Source: Rubrivivax sp. A210 (GTDB lineage Bacteria; Pseudomonadota; Gammaproteobacteria; Burkholderiales; Burkholderiaceae_C). From it: a stretch of DNA of 64,000 nucleotides. Each line of letters opens with the position of its first letter. Position 1 is the first letter of the stretch. The notes beneath the pieces are model-generated. The model was not told the origin of the DNA, did not search any database, and worked only from the letters and a program-made list of their open reading frames with translations. Where the stretch lies: positions 186,001 through 250,000 of the forward strand of contig NZ_CAJGBN010000045.1 in the NCBI RefSeq assembly GCF_904426505.1. The letters are read 5' to 3'. Position numbers and translations under genes: made by a program. This document shows positions 17,834 to 25,450 of the stretch, piece after piece.

Positions 17834-18676
17834 ATGACGGCCGCCCCCGCCCGCACGCCCAGCCACCAGGCCTATGAAGCTGCGGCGCTGGCGGTGCCTG
17901 CACCTTTCAAGCGTTATGCAGTGCGCAGCGAGGAAGCGCGCCATGCCGAACTGGCGCGCTCGCCCTACGGCCGCGTTCACCTCGTCCGCGGCGTGCTGCA
18001 CAACGCGTCGGCGCTGGCCGGCCTGGCTGCCCTGGGCCTCGCCCGCATGCGGCTCGCGGCCTTCTCCGACATCGATTACGCCCTCGTCGGACTGCAGGAG
18101 CTGGCCGACGCATCGCCTGGCGTGGCCGATTTGGTCGGGCTCATCGCTGCGGCGCTGCGCGGCACCGGCGTGCTGGGCGACGATGAGGCGGCCTACCGGC
18201 CGCGCGTGGCCGCCCGCATCGACTTTCTCGGCGCCCAGGGTGCCGGCTTCCACAACGATGTCGCGCGGCACTGGACGGCCTGTTTGTTCTGGAACCTGGC
18301 GCTGGCGGTGGACGATGTCGAGTTCGTGATGCCGCATGCCGGCTTGCGCCTGCCGCTGCAGCCGGGCGACCTCATCGTCTTCGACCAGACCCTGGCCCAC
18401 GGCCTGTGCCGCCCGCGCGACCAGGGGCAGGCGGTGGCGGCCTCGTTCGCGGCTGGCGCCGGCGCGCGCCAGGTCTTTCTGGCCGGCGAACTGGCGCTTG
18501 GTGACGCCGAGTGGGCGGCGCTGGGCGCGCCCTGGCTGCCGCTGGAGGCCCATGCCGACGCGCTGGAACTGGTGGCGGCCAGCTTCGACGAGCGCAGTGG
18601 CGCCGTCCAGCGCCCGCACGCACTGGCGCACTGCATGTCGCGCGACAGCGTCTACGCCGAGGGCGGAAGGCCTTAG
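17834..18676 (+). CDS. Putative Fe(II)/2-oxoglutarate-type oxygenase
   Basis: A 280-residue protein with no close family recognised by eye. It has the double-stranded beta-helix iron pattern: H140-x-D142 (FHNDVARHW) and a distal H189 (LAHGLCRPRDQ) followed by arginines that could bind a 2-oxo acid; LQPGDLIVFDQTLAH is the typical strand before the distal histidine. It is divergent from the molybdenum hydroxylase and 45 bases before the LacI gene. Function is unassigned, and the oxygenase call rests only on the motif pattern. Confidence 0.6.
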   Translation: MTAAPARTPSHQAYEAAALAVPAPFKRYAVRSEEARHAELARSPYGRVHLVRGVLHNASALAGLAALGLARMRLAAFSDIDYALVGLQELADASPGVADLVGLIAAALRGTGVLGDDEAAYRPRVAARIDFLGAQGAGFHNDVARHWTACLFWNLALAVDDVEFVMPHAGLRLPLQPGDLIVFDQTLAHGLCRPRDQGQAVAASFAAGAGARQVFLAGELALGDAEWAALGAPWLPLEAHADALELVAASFDERSGAVQRPHALAHCMSRDSVYAEGGRP

Positions 18677-18691
18677 GGGCGGCTGCAATAC

Positions 18692-18703
18692 GGTAGCGCT
18701 GTC
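18692..18703. promoter_or_regulatory. LacI autoregulatory operator
   Basis: GGTAGCGCTGTC matches the two operators downstream (GGTAGCGCTACC) at 10 of 12 positions. It lies directly upstream of a possible -10 box, TAGAAT at 18711-18716, of the LacI gene, so binding should repress the regulator's own transcription. Confidence 0.65.
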
Positions 18704-18721
18704 ATCTGCCTAGAATCGGCC

Positions 18722-19765
18722 ATGGCACAGCAAGACGTTCAAGCCCCACGGCGCAGCCGGCGCGGCAGCGGCGCGGTCACCCTGCACGACGTGGCCCGGC
18801 TGGCTGGCGTGGCACCCATCACCGCCTCGCGTGCGCTCAACCACCCGGGCCAGGTCTCGGACGAGGTGCGCCAGAAGGTGGCCGATGCGGTGGCGCGCAC
18901 CGGCTATGTGCCCAACCGCCTGGCTGGCGGCCTGGCCTCGGCGCGCAGCCGCCTGGTGGCGGCGGTGCTGCCCACGATCTCGGGCCCCGTCTTCCTGGAG
19001 ACCGTGCAGTCGCTCACCGAGGCCCTGGCCGAGCGCGGCTACCAGCTGATGCTGGGCCAGGCCGGCTATGCCGGCTCGCGCGAGGACGCGCTGATCGAGG
19101 CCATCGTCGGCCGCCGCCCCGACGGCATCGTGCTCACCGGCATCATGCATTCGGCCGCGGGCCGCAAGCGCCTGCTGGCCTCGGGCATCCCGGTGGTGGA
19201 GACCTGGGATCTCACGCCCACGCCCATCGACATGCTGGTCGGTTTCTCCCATGTCGAGGTGGGGCGGTCGGTGGCGCGCTACCTGTACGCCAAGGGCCGG
19301 CGCCGGCTGGCGGTGGTGAGCGGCGACGACGAGCGCGCCCGGCGCCGCTGCGACGCCTTCTGCGCCGAGGCGCTGGCCCTGGGCCTGGCGCCGGTGCGCA
19401 GCGCCCTGGTGCCAGCGCCCACCACGCTCAAGCGTGGCCGCAGCGGCCTGGCCGAACTGCTGGATGCCGACCCCGCCATCGACGCCGTCTTCTGCAGCTC
19501 CGACCTGCTGGCCCTGGGCGTGATGACCGAGGCGCGCGTGCGCGGCGTTGCCGTGCCGGAGCAGTTGGCCGTGGTCGGCTTCGGCGACCTCGACTTCGCC
19601 GCCGATGTCGACCCCGCGCTGACCACGGTCCACATCAAGAGCCGCGAGATCGGGCGCCAGGCGGCGCAGTTCATCGTCGACAGTGCCGAGGGCCGCGCCA
19701 TCGAGCAGCGGGTGGTCGACATCGGCTTCTCGCTGGTCGAGCGCGCGAGCAGCGGACTCGGGTGA
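18722..19765 (+). CDS. LacI-family repressor of the glucarate operon (GntR-type)
   Basis: A 347-residue LacI protein. After a 19-residue basic tail, the helix-turn-helix is at about residues 20-45 (VTLHDVARLAGVAPITASRALN) with the hinge helix PNRLAGGLASARS near residue 62, then a sugar-binding-type effector domain. It sits directly upstream of the glucarate genes and near three copies of its probable operator. The -10-like TAGAAT ends five bases before the ATG, so the mRNA may be leaderless. The effector is probably glucarate or a derivative (inference). Confidence 0.88.
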   Translation: MAQQDVQAPRRSRRGSGAVTLHDVARLAGVAPITASRALNHPGQVSDEVRQKVADAVARTGYVPNRLAGGLASARSRLVAAVLPTISGPVFLETVQSLTEALAERGYQLMLGQAGYAGSREDALIEAIVGRRPDGIVLTGIMHSAAGRKRLLASGIPVVETWDLTPTPIDMLVGFSHVEVGRSVARYLYAKGRRRLAVVSGDDERARRRCDAFCAEALALGLAPVRSALVPAPTTLKRGRSGLAELLDADPAIDAVFCSSDLLALGVMTEARVRGVAVPEQLAVVGFGDLDFAADVDPALTTVHIKSREIGRQAAQFIVDSAEGRAIEQRVVDIGFSLVERASSGLG

Positions 19766-19798
19766 ACCCTTAGGTTTTTGCGCTTGTGAGGGTTGACA

Positions 19799-19810
19799 GG
19801 TAGCGCTACC
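19799..19810. promoter_or_regulatory. Glucarate operon operator 1
   Basis: GGTAGCGCTACC is a perfect 12-bp palindrome immediately after TTGACA (19793-19798), a consensus -35 box. A bound LacI protein would block RNA polymerase. It is 27 bases centre-to-centre from the second copy. Confidence 0.8.
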
Positions 19811-19825
19811 ATTTCGTCCGCATTT

Positions 19826-19837
19826 GGTAGCGCTACC
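19826..19837. promoter_or_regulatory. Glucarate operon operator 2
   Basis: A second perfect GGTAGCGCTACC, 47 bases before the binding-protein start. Two identical sites about 2.6 helical turns apart suggest cooperative binding by LacI dimers. Confidence 0.8.
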
Positions 19838-19884
19838 GTTTGAGGTGCAGCTGCCCCGAATTCCCCCCAAGGAGACTGCCCGCC

Positions 19885-20859
19885 ATGAACAGATTCAAGA
19901 CCGCCCTGGCCGGCCTGGCCGTCGGCCTGATGGCCGCCACCAGCGCCCTGGCTCAGGCCTGGCCGGCCAAGCCGGTGACCCTGCTGGTGCCTTTCCCGCC
20001 CGGCGGGTCCACTGATTCCATCGCCCGCGCCATCGGCCCCTTGCTGACCAAGAGCCTGAACCAGACCTTCATCGTCGACAACAAGGCCGGCGCCACCGGC
20101 ACCATAGGCGCGGCCTTCGTCAAGCGCGCGCCGGCCGACGGCACCACCTTTCTCGTCACCTCGCTGGGCCCGCTGGTCATCGCGCCCCACCTGATCAAGG
20201 GTGGCGTGCCCTATGACGCGCTGAAAGACTTCGACCCCATCACCGTCGCGGTGCAGGCGCCCAATGTGCTGGTGGTGCCGGCGAGTTCGCCGCACAAGTC
20301 GCTGGCCGATGTGATTGCCTACCAGAAGGCCAACCCCGACAAGATGAGCTTTGCCTCGTCGGGCAATGGCTCCAGCGACCACCTCACGGCCGAACTCTTC
20401 TGGCTGGAAAGCGGCACGACCGGCGTCCACATCCCCTACAAGGGCGGCGGCCCGGCCGTGTCCGATCTGCTTGGCGGCCAGGTCGACGCCTCGTTCCAGA
20501 ACGTCAACACGGTGTTCCAGCACATCAAGTCGGGCAAGCTGCGCCCGCTGGCCGTCACCGGCGCCAAGCGCTCGCCGGTGCTGCCCGACGTGCCCACCAT
20601 GGCCGAGTCCGGCGTGAAGAACGTCGACGTCTATTCCTGGCAGGCCGTGGTCGGCCCCAAGGGCCTGCCGGCCGATGTGCGTGCCAAATTCCATGCCGCC
20701 GTGATCGCGGCGCTGAACGACCCGCAGACGCGCCAACAGTTCACCGGCGTCGGCCTCGAGATCGTGGCCAACACGCCGGAGCAGTTTGCCGCCTTCCAGC
20801 AGCAGGAGTTCGCGCGCTGGAAGAAGGTCATCGAAGTACGCAAGATCAGCGCCGACTGA
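19885..20859 (+). CDS. Tripartite tricarboxylate transporter binding protein (Bug/TctC family)
   Basis: A 324-residue secreted protein with a signal peptide (MNRFKTALAGLAVGLMAATS...ALAQA) followed by the Bug signature WPAKPVTLLVPFPPGGSTD and DNKAGATGTIGA. Such proteins capture carboxylates in the periplasm for TctAB membrane partners, none of which is in this window. The start at 19885 has AAGGAGA upstream. As first gene of the LacI-controlled operon it probably binds glucarate or a related aldarate. Confidence 0.9.
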   Translation: MNRFKTALAGLAVGLMAATSALAQAWPAKPVTLLVPFPPGGSTDSIARAIGPLLTKSLNQTFIVDNKAGATGTIGAAFVKRAPADGTTFLVTSLGPLVIAPHLIKGGVPYDALKDFDPITVAVQAPNVLVVPASSPHKSLADVIAYQKANPDKMSFASSGNGSSDHLTAELFWLESGTTGVHIPYKGGGPAVSDLLGGQVDASFQNVNTVFQHIKSGKLRPLAVTGAKRSPVLPDVPTMAESGVKNVDVYSWQAVVGPKGLPADVRAKFHAAVIAALNDPQTRQQFTGVGLEIVANTPEQFAAFQQQEFARWKKVIEVRKISAD

Positions 20860-20871
20860 AGGCGCGGCGCC

Positions 20872-22206
20872 ATGAGTTCCTCGTCCACGCCCGTCGTCAC
20901 CGCGCTGCGGGCCATCCCCGTGGCCGGCCGCGACAGCATGCTGCTCAACCTGAGCGGCGCCCACGGCCCCTTCTTCACGCGCAACCTGCTGATCCTGAGC
21001 GACAGCGCCGGCCGCACCGGCGTGGGCGAGGTGCCCGGCGGCGAGAAGATCCGCCAGACCCTGGAAGACGCAGCCGCCCTCGTCGTCGGCCAGCCCATAG
21101 GCGCGCACCAGACCCTGTTGCAGGCGGTGCAGAAGGCCTTTGCCGACCGCGACAGCGGCGGCCGCGGCTTGCAGACCTTCGACCTGCGCACCACCATCCA
21201 TGCCGTCACCGCCATCGAATCGGCCCTGCTCGACCTGCTGGGCCAGCACCTCGAGGTGCCGGTGGCGGCGCTGCTGGGCGAAGGCCAGCAGCGCGACGCA
21301 GTCGAGATGCTCGGCTATCTCTTCTTCGTGGGCGACCGCGCCAAGACCGGCTTGCCGTATGCCAGCGATCCCGGCGCCGCCGACGACTGGCTGCGCCTGC
21401 GCCACGAGGCAGCGATGACGCCCGCGGCCGTGGTGCGCCTGGCCGAAGCGGCGCGTGCGCGCTATGGCTTCAATGACTTCAAGCTCAAGGGCGGCGTGCT
21501 GCGCGGCGACGAGGAGGTCGACGCCGTCACGGCGCTGCACGAGCGCTTTTCCGAGGCGCGCGTGACGCTGGACCCCAACGGCGGCTGGCTGCTGAAGGAC
21601 GCCATCCGCCTGGGCCAGCGCATGCGCGGCGTCGTCGCCTATGCCGAAGACCCCTGCGGCGCTGAAGACGGCTTCTCCGGCCGCGAGGTGATGGCCGAGT
21701 TCCGTCGCGCCACCGGCCTGCCCACGGCCACCAACATGGTCGCCACCGACTGGCGCCAGCTCAGCCACGCGCTGGCGCTGCAAAGCGTGGACATCCCGCT
21801 CGCCGACCCGCACTTCTGGACGCTGGCCGGCAGCGTGCGTGTGGCCCAGACCTGCCGCGACTGGGGCCTGACCTGGGGTTCGCACTCGAACAACCACTTC
21901 GATGTCTCGCTGGCCATGTTCACCCATGTCGGGGCCGCCGCGCCGGGCAAGGTGACGGCCATCGACACGCACTGGATCTGGCAGGACGGCCAGCGCCTGA
22001 CGCAGGAACCGCTGCAAATCGTTGGCGGCCATGTGCAGGTGCCCACCAAGCCGGGCCTGGGCGTCACGCTGGACATGGCCGAGGTCGAGAAGGCGCACCG
22101 CCTCTACCGCGAGCACGGCCTGGGCGCACGCGACGACGCCGCGGCCATGCAATACCTCGTCCCCGGCTGGACCTTCAACCCCAAGCGGCCCGCGCTGGAC
22201 CGCTGA
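20872..22206 (+). CDS. gudD: Glucarate dehydratase
   Basis: A 444-residue enolase-superfamily enzyme of the glucarate dehydratase subgroup. It has K204-x-K206 (FKLKGG), metal ligands D234 (LDPNGGW) and the E259-D260 pair (EDPCG), the TNMVATDWRQ segment and catalytic H338 (GSHSNNHFD), then DTHWIWQDG. It dehydrates D-glucarate to 5-keto-4-deoxyglucarate. It starts 12 bases after the binding-protein stop, within the same operon. Related galactarate activity cannot be excluded. Confidence 0.93.
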   Translation: MSSSSTPVVTALRAIPVAGRDSMLLNLSGAHGPFFTRNLLILSDSAGRTGVGEVPGGEKIRQTLEDAAALVVGQPIGAHQTLLQAVQKAFADRDSGGRGLQTFDLRTTIHAVTAIESALLDLLGQHLEVPVAALLGEGQQRDAVEMLGYLFFVGDRAKTGLPYASDPGAADDWLRLRHEAAMTPAAVVRLAEAARARYGFNDFKLKGGVLRGDEEVDAVTALHERFSEARVTLDPNGGWLLKDAIRLGQRMRGVVAYAEDPCGAEDGFSGREVMAEFRRATGLPTATNMVATDWRQLSHALALQSVDIPLADPHFWTLAGSVRVAQTCRDWGLTWGSHSNNHFDVSLAMFTHVGAAAPGKVTAIDTHWIWQDGQRLTQEPLQIVGGHVQVPTKPGLGVTLDMAEVEKAHRLYREHGLGARDDAAAMQYLVPGWTFNPKRPALDR

Positions 22207-22228
22207 GCGAAACACCCAGGAGCGCTCC

Positions 22229-23017
22229 ATGCGTGAAAACCGACTGCGCCAGATCTGGAAGAGCGGCGGTGCCGCCGTCAACGGCTGGCTGGCCATTCCC
22301 AACAGCTTCTCGGCCGAGACCATGGCCCACCAGGGCTGGGATTCGCTCACCATCGACCTGCAGCACGGCGTGGTCGACTATCAAGCGATGCTCACCATGC
22401 TGCAGGCCATCAGCACCACGGCCACGGTGCCGGTGGTGCGCGTGCCCTGGCTGGAACCTGGCATCCTGATGAAGAGCCTGGACGCCGGCGCCTATGGCGT
22501 GATCTGCCCCATGGTGAACACGCGCGAGGACGCGCAGAAGCTGGTGGCCTACACCCACTACGCGCCGCGTGGCACGCGCAGTTTCGGGCCGGTGCGCGCG
22601 CTGCTCTACGGCGGCGCCGACTACCCCCAGCATGCCGACGACACCATCGTCACCTTCGCGATGATCGAAACCGCGGCGGCGCTGGACAACCTCGATGCCA
22701 TCCTCTCGGTCGAGGGCCTGGATGCCATCTACATCGGCCCGTCGGATCTCTCGCTGGCGCTGGGCTGCCGCCCCACCTTCGACGACCTCGACCCCAAGGC
22801 GGCCGAGGCGGTAGACCACATCCTGGCGCGTGCCAAGGCCCACGGTGTGGTGGCCGGCATCCACAACGGCAGCCCCGAGGCGGCGCTGGCACGCATCGCC
22901 CGCGGCTTCCAATTCGTCACCGTCAGCTCCGACGCCCGCTTGATGGCCGCCGGCGCGCAGCAGGTGATGGCGCGCATGCGCGCCGGCACGGCACCCGCCG
23001 CCGGCGGCAGCTACTGA
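22229..23017 (+). CDS. HpcH/HpaI-family aldolase, probably 5-keto-4-deoxyglucarate aldolase
   Basis: A 262-residue class II aldolase. It has DLQHGVVDY with the catalytic histidine, RVPW, the metal-binding glutamate and aspartate in AMIETAAALDN and IGPSDLSLALG, and the YAPRGTRSFGP loop. In this pathway it would split 5-keto-4-deoxyglucarate into pyruvate and tartronate semialdehyde (GarL reaction). The start at 22229 has CCAGGAGCGC upstream and lies 22 bases after gudD. Substrate is inferred from the neighbours. Confidence 0.88.
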   Translation: MRENRLRQIWKSGGAAVNGWLAIPNSFSAETMAHQGWDSLTIDLQHGVVDYQAMLTMLQAISTTATVPVVRVPWLEPGILMKSLDAGAYGVICPMVNTREDAQKLVAYTHYAPRGTRSFGPVRALLYGGADYPQHADDTIVTFAMIETAAALDNLDAILSVEGLDAIYIGPSDLSLALGCRPTFDDLDPKAAEAVDHILARAKAHGVVAGIHNGSPEAALARIARGFQFVTVSSDARLMAAGAQQVMARMRAGTAPAAGGSY

Positions 23018-23048
23018 ACCGCTTTCGCGAACTCCAAGGGGAACACCC

Positions 23049-23942
23049 ATGAACATCGGATTCATCGGCCTGGGCATCATGGGCACGCCCATGGCCCTGC
23101 ACCTGGCCGCTGCCGGCCACACGCTGCACGTCTACACGCGCAGCGCTTTGCCCGAGGCCATCACCGCAGCTTCGGCCTTGGCCTGTGCCAACGCCGCCGA
23201 GGTGGCGCGCCGCGCCGAGGTCATCTTCCTGATGCTGCCCGACACGCCGGACGTCGAGGCCGTTCTCTTCGGCGAGCAGGGCGTGGCCGCCGGCCTGCAG
23301 GCGGGCGCTGTGCGCAAGGTGGTGGTCGACATGAGCTCGATCTCGCCGATGGCAACCAAGGCCTTCGCGCAGAAGATCAATGCGCTGGGCGCCGACTACA
23401 TCGACGCCCCGGTCTCGGGCGGCGAGGTGGGGGCCAAGGCGGCGTCGCTCACCATCATGTGCGGCGGCGACGAGGCGGTGTTCGAGCGCGTGCGTCCGCT
23501 GCTGGAGGCGATGGGCAAGAACATCACCCTGGTCGGCGGCAATGGCGACGGCCAGACCACCAAGGTGGCCAACCAGATCATCGTCGCGCTCAACATCGCC
23601 GCCGTCGGCGAGGCCCTGCTCTTCGCCAGCAAGGCCGGCGCCGACCCGGCCAAGGTGCGCCAGGCGCTGATGGGCGGATTCGCGGCCAGCCGCATTCTTG
23701 AGGTCCACGGCGAGCGCATGATCAAGCGCACGTTCAAGCCGGGCTTTCGCATCAAGCTGCACCAGAAGGACTTGAACCTGGCGCTGCAGGGCGCCAAGGA
23801 ACTGGGCGTGGCGCTGCCGCAGACCGCCGGCGCGGCCCAGCTGATGCAGACCTGTGCCGCCAACGGCATGGCCGAGCTCGATCACTCGGCGCTGGTGAAA
23901 GCGCTGGAACTGATGGCCGGCCACGAAGTCGCCAAGGGCTGA
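23049..23942 (+). CDS. garR: 2-hydroxy-3-oxopropionate (tartronate semialdehyde) reductase
   Basis: A 297-residue beta-hydroxyacid dehydrogenase. The Rossmann motif is GFIGLGIMGTPMA (residues 4-16), the substrate-binding motif is DAPVSGGEVGAKAASLTIM near residue 120, and the catalytic lysine is in TTKVANQ. It reduces tartronate semialdehyde to D-glycerate, the last step of the glucarate route encoded here. AAGGGGAACACCC precedes the start. It is the last gene of the operon; no clear terminator follows. Confidence 0.9.
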   Translation: MNIGFIGLGIMGTPMALHLAAAGHTLHVYTRSALPEAITAASALACANAAEVARRAEVIFLMLPDTPDVEAVLFGEQGVAAGLQAGAVRKVVVDMSSISPMATKAFAQKINALGADYIDAPVSGGEVGAKAASLTIMCGGDEAVFERVRPLLEAMGKNITLVGGNGDGQTTKVANQIIVALNIAAVGEALLFASKAGADPAKVRQALMGGFAASRILEVHGERMIKRTFKPGFRIKLHQKDLNLALQGAKELGVALPQTAGAAQLMQTCAANGMAELDHSALVKALELMAGHEVAKG

Positions 23943-24026
23943 GACGGCCCGCGCCGAGCCCTGGTGTGGCCCCGACCTGGCGGCCCACCCGCCCGCACAG
24001 CCGGACCCCGGGGCCCGGCAGAGCCG

Positions 24027-24320
24027 TCAGCGGCTCTTCGCGGCCTGGCTTCCGGCCACCAGCGCGGTGTCTTCGTCCACGTAGCGGCCGGCGAGCAGGG
24101 CCGTCACCACGGTGGGCGGCAGCTTGGCCACATGGGCGGCTTCCACCTTGCCGACGAACACCCAGCCCGTGGGCAGCTTGACGTAGGTGAAGCCCGACGG
24201 CGGGTCGACGAAGACGGTGTAGTCGGCCACGACCTTGGCCACCGGCTCGGCTTGTGCCGGCAGGGCGGCCAGTGCGCAAACGCTGAACACGGCCAGGATG
24301 GGGCGGATGAACTTGATCAT
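24027..24320 (-). CDS. Small secreted protein of unknown function
   Basis: A 97-residue protein with a signal peptide (MIKFIRPILAVFSVCALAALPAQA) and a 70-residue mature part rich in valine and alanine (VFVDPPSGFTYVKLPTGWVFVGK). No family recognised. The start at 24320 is chosen because it begins the signal peptide and follows GGGGGATC. It is convergent with the glucarate operon and divergent from the MoxR gene. A periplasmic location is likely. Confidence 0.6.
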   Translation of the reverse strand: MIKFIRPILAVFSVCALAALPAQAEPVAKVVADYTVFVDPPSGFTYVKLPTGWVFVGKVEAAHVAKLPPTVVTALLAGRYVDEDTALVAGSQAAKSR

Positions 24321-24459
24321 GGGGGATCTCCCTCGGATGGAATGCATGGGATCTGGCGGGGGGGGGCGAGCGCCGGGCTTGTGGCCTTGGCTTGCAGATA
24401 CTTACGGGGCGAGTTTACGGGTTAACCCTAGGCTTGTGCAAAAAGAAGCCAAGAAAATG

Positions 24460-24491
24460 TTGCGGTGCGGCATCGTTGCGACGCCCCGCAA
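24460..24491. other. Hairpin in the MoxR leader
   Basis: TTGCGGTGCG and CGCCCCGCAA can pair (9 of 10) across a 12-base loop, 32-63 bases before the MoxR start. Nearby at 24419-24432 is GGGTTAACCCTAGG, a 10-bp palindrome with a TAGG flank. Either could influence moxR expression; neither is proven. Confidence 0.3.
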
Positions 24492-24522
24492 TCTTCAGCA
24501 CCATGAAAGTGACTCCGCAGCC

Positions 24523-25440
24523 ATGACCCCAGCCAACCCGGGCCCGCCCGGCTCCGTCGACGCCGTGATGCAGGCCCTGGCCGAGCGTCACTACCTGTGC
24601 GACCGGCGCCTGGCCACCGCCGTGTTCCTGAGCCTCAAGCTGCAGCGCCCGCTGTTTCTGGAAGGCGAGCCCGGTGTCGGCAAGACCGAGCTGGCCAAGG
24701 CCCTGGCCGCGGTGCTGGATGCGCCGCTGCTGCGCCTGCAGTGCTACGAGGGCCTGGAAATCGCCCAGTGCGCCTACGAATGGAACGTGGCGCGCCAGAT
24801 GGTCGAGATCCGTCTCGCCGAGGCGGCCCACGCCATTGACCACGACCGTCTCGTGCGCAGCCTCTACGCCCGCGAGATGCTGATCGAGAGGCCGCTGCTG
24901 CAGGCGCTGAGCCAGAGCCGGCGGCCGGTGCTGCTGATCGACGAGCTCGACCGCGCCGACGAGCCCTTCGATGCCTTCCTGCTCGAGGTGCTGGCTGAGA
25001 ACCAGATCACCGTGCCCGAGCTGGGCACCATCAAGGCCAGCGCGCCGCCCATCACGCTGATCACCAGCAACCGCACACGCGAAATCCACGACGCGCTCAA
25101 GCGCCGCTGCCTCTACCACTGGGTGGAGTTTCCCGACGCCGAGCGCGAGCTGCAGATCGTGGCGCTGAAGGCGCCCGAGGCCGGCGAGCGCCTGGCGCGG
25201 CAGGTGGTGGCCTTCGTCCAGCGCCTGCGCCAGCTGGACCTCTTCAAGGTGCCGGGCGTGGCCGAGACCCTGGACTGGGCGCGTGCCCTGGTGGCGCTGG
25301 ATGCAAGCCATCTGGAGCCGGCGGCCGTACACGACAGCCTGGGCGTGCTGCTCAAGTACCAGGACGACATCGCCCGCGTCGAAGGCGGCGAAGTCGCGCG
25401 CCTGCTGGCCGAACTGGGTGCTGACGCCGCCCCGCGCTGA
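24523..25440 (+). CDS. MoxR-family AAA+ ATPase (CoxD-like)
   Basis: A 305-residue AAA+ protein with Walker A GEPGVGKT at residues 48-55, Walker B VLLIDELDRAD near residue 140, and sensor 1 LITSNRTREI. MoxR ATPases act as chaperones, usually with a VWA protein encoded next to them, in metalloenzyme maturation. The start at 24523 (MTPANPGPP) has no strong Shine-Dalgarno; an earlier in-frame ATG at about 24457 is possible. It precedes the VWA gene by 10 bases and resembles CoxD of CO dehydrogenase clusters. Confidence 0.87.
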   Translation: MTPANPGPPGSVDAVMQALAERHYLCDRRLATAVFLSLKLQRPLFLEGEPGVGKTELAKALAAVLDAPLLRLQCYEGLEIAQCAYEWNVARQMVEIRLAEAAHAIDHDRLVRSLYAREMLIERPLLQALSQSRRPVLLIDELDRADEPFDAFLLEVLAENQITVPELGTIKASAPPITLITSNRTREIHDALKRRCLYHWVEFPDAERELQIVALKAPEAGERLARQVVAFVQRLRQLDLFKVPGVAETLDWARALVALDASHLEPAAVHDSLGVLLKYQDDIARVEGGEVARLLAELGADAAPR

Positions 25441-25450
25441 AGTGCCCCGC

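Noticed and set aside
19279..22353. A 1024-codon minus-strand frame across the glucarate operon
   Set aside because: It is antisense to four recognised genes and has no family-like segment.
24358..24366. 9-G run as a phase-variable tract
   Set aside because: It is in a plain intergenic stretch with no promoter-like elements around it; weaker case than the 11-G run at 5232.
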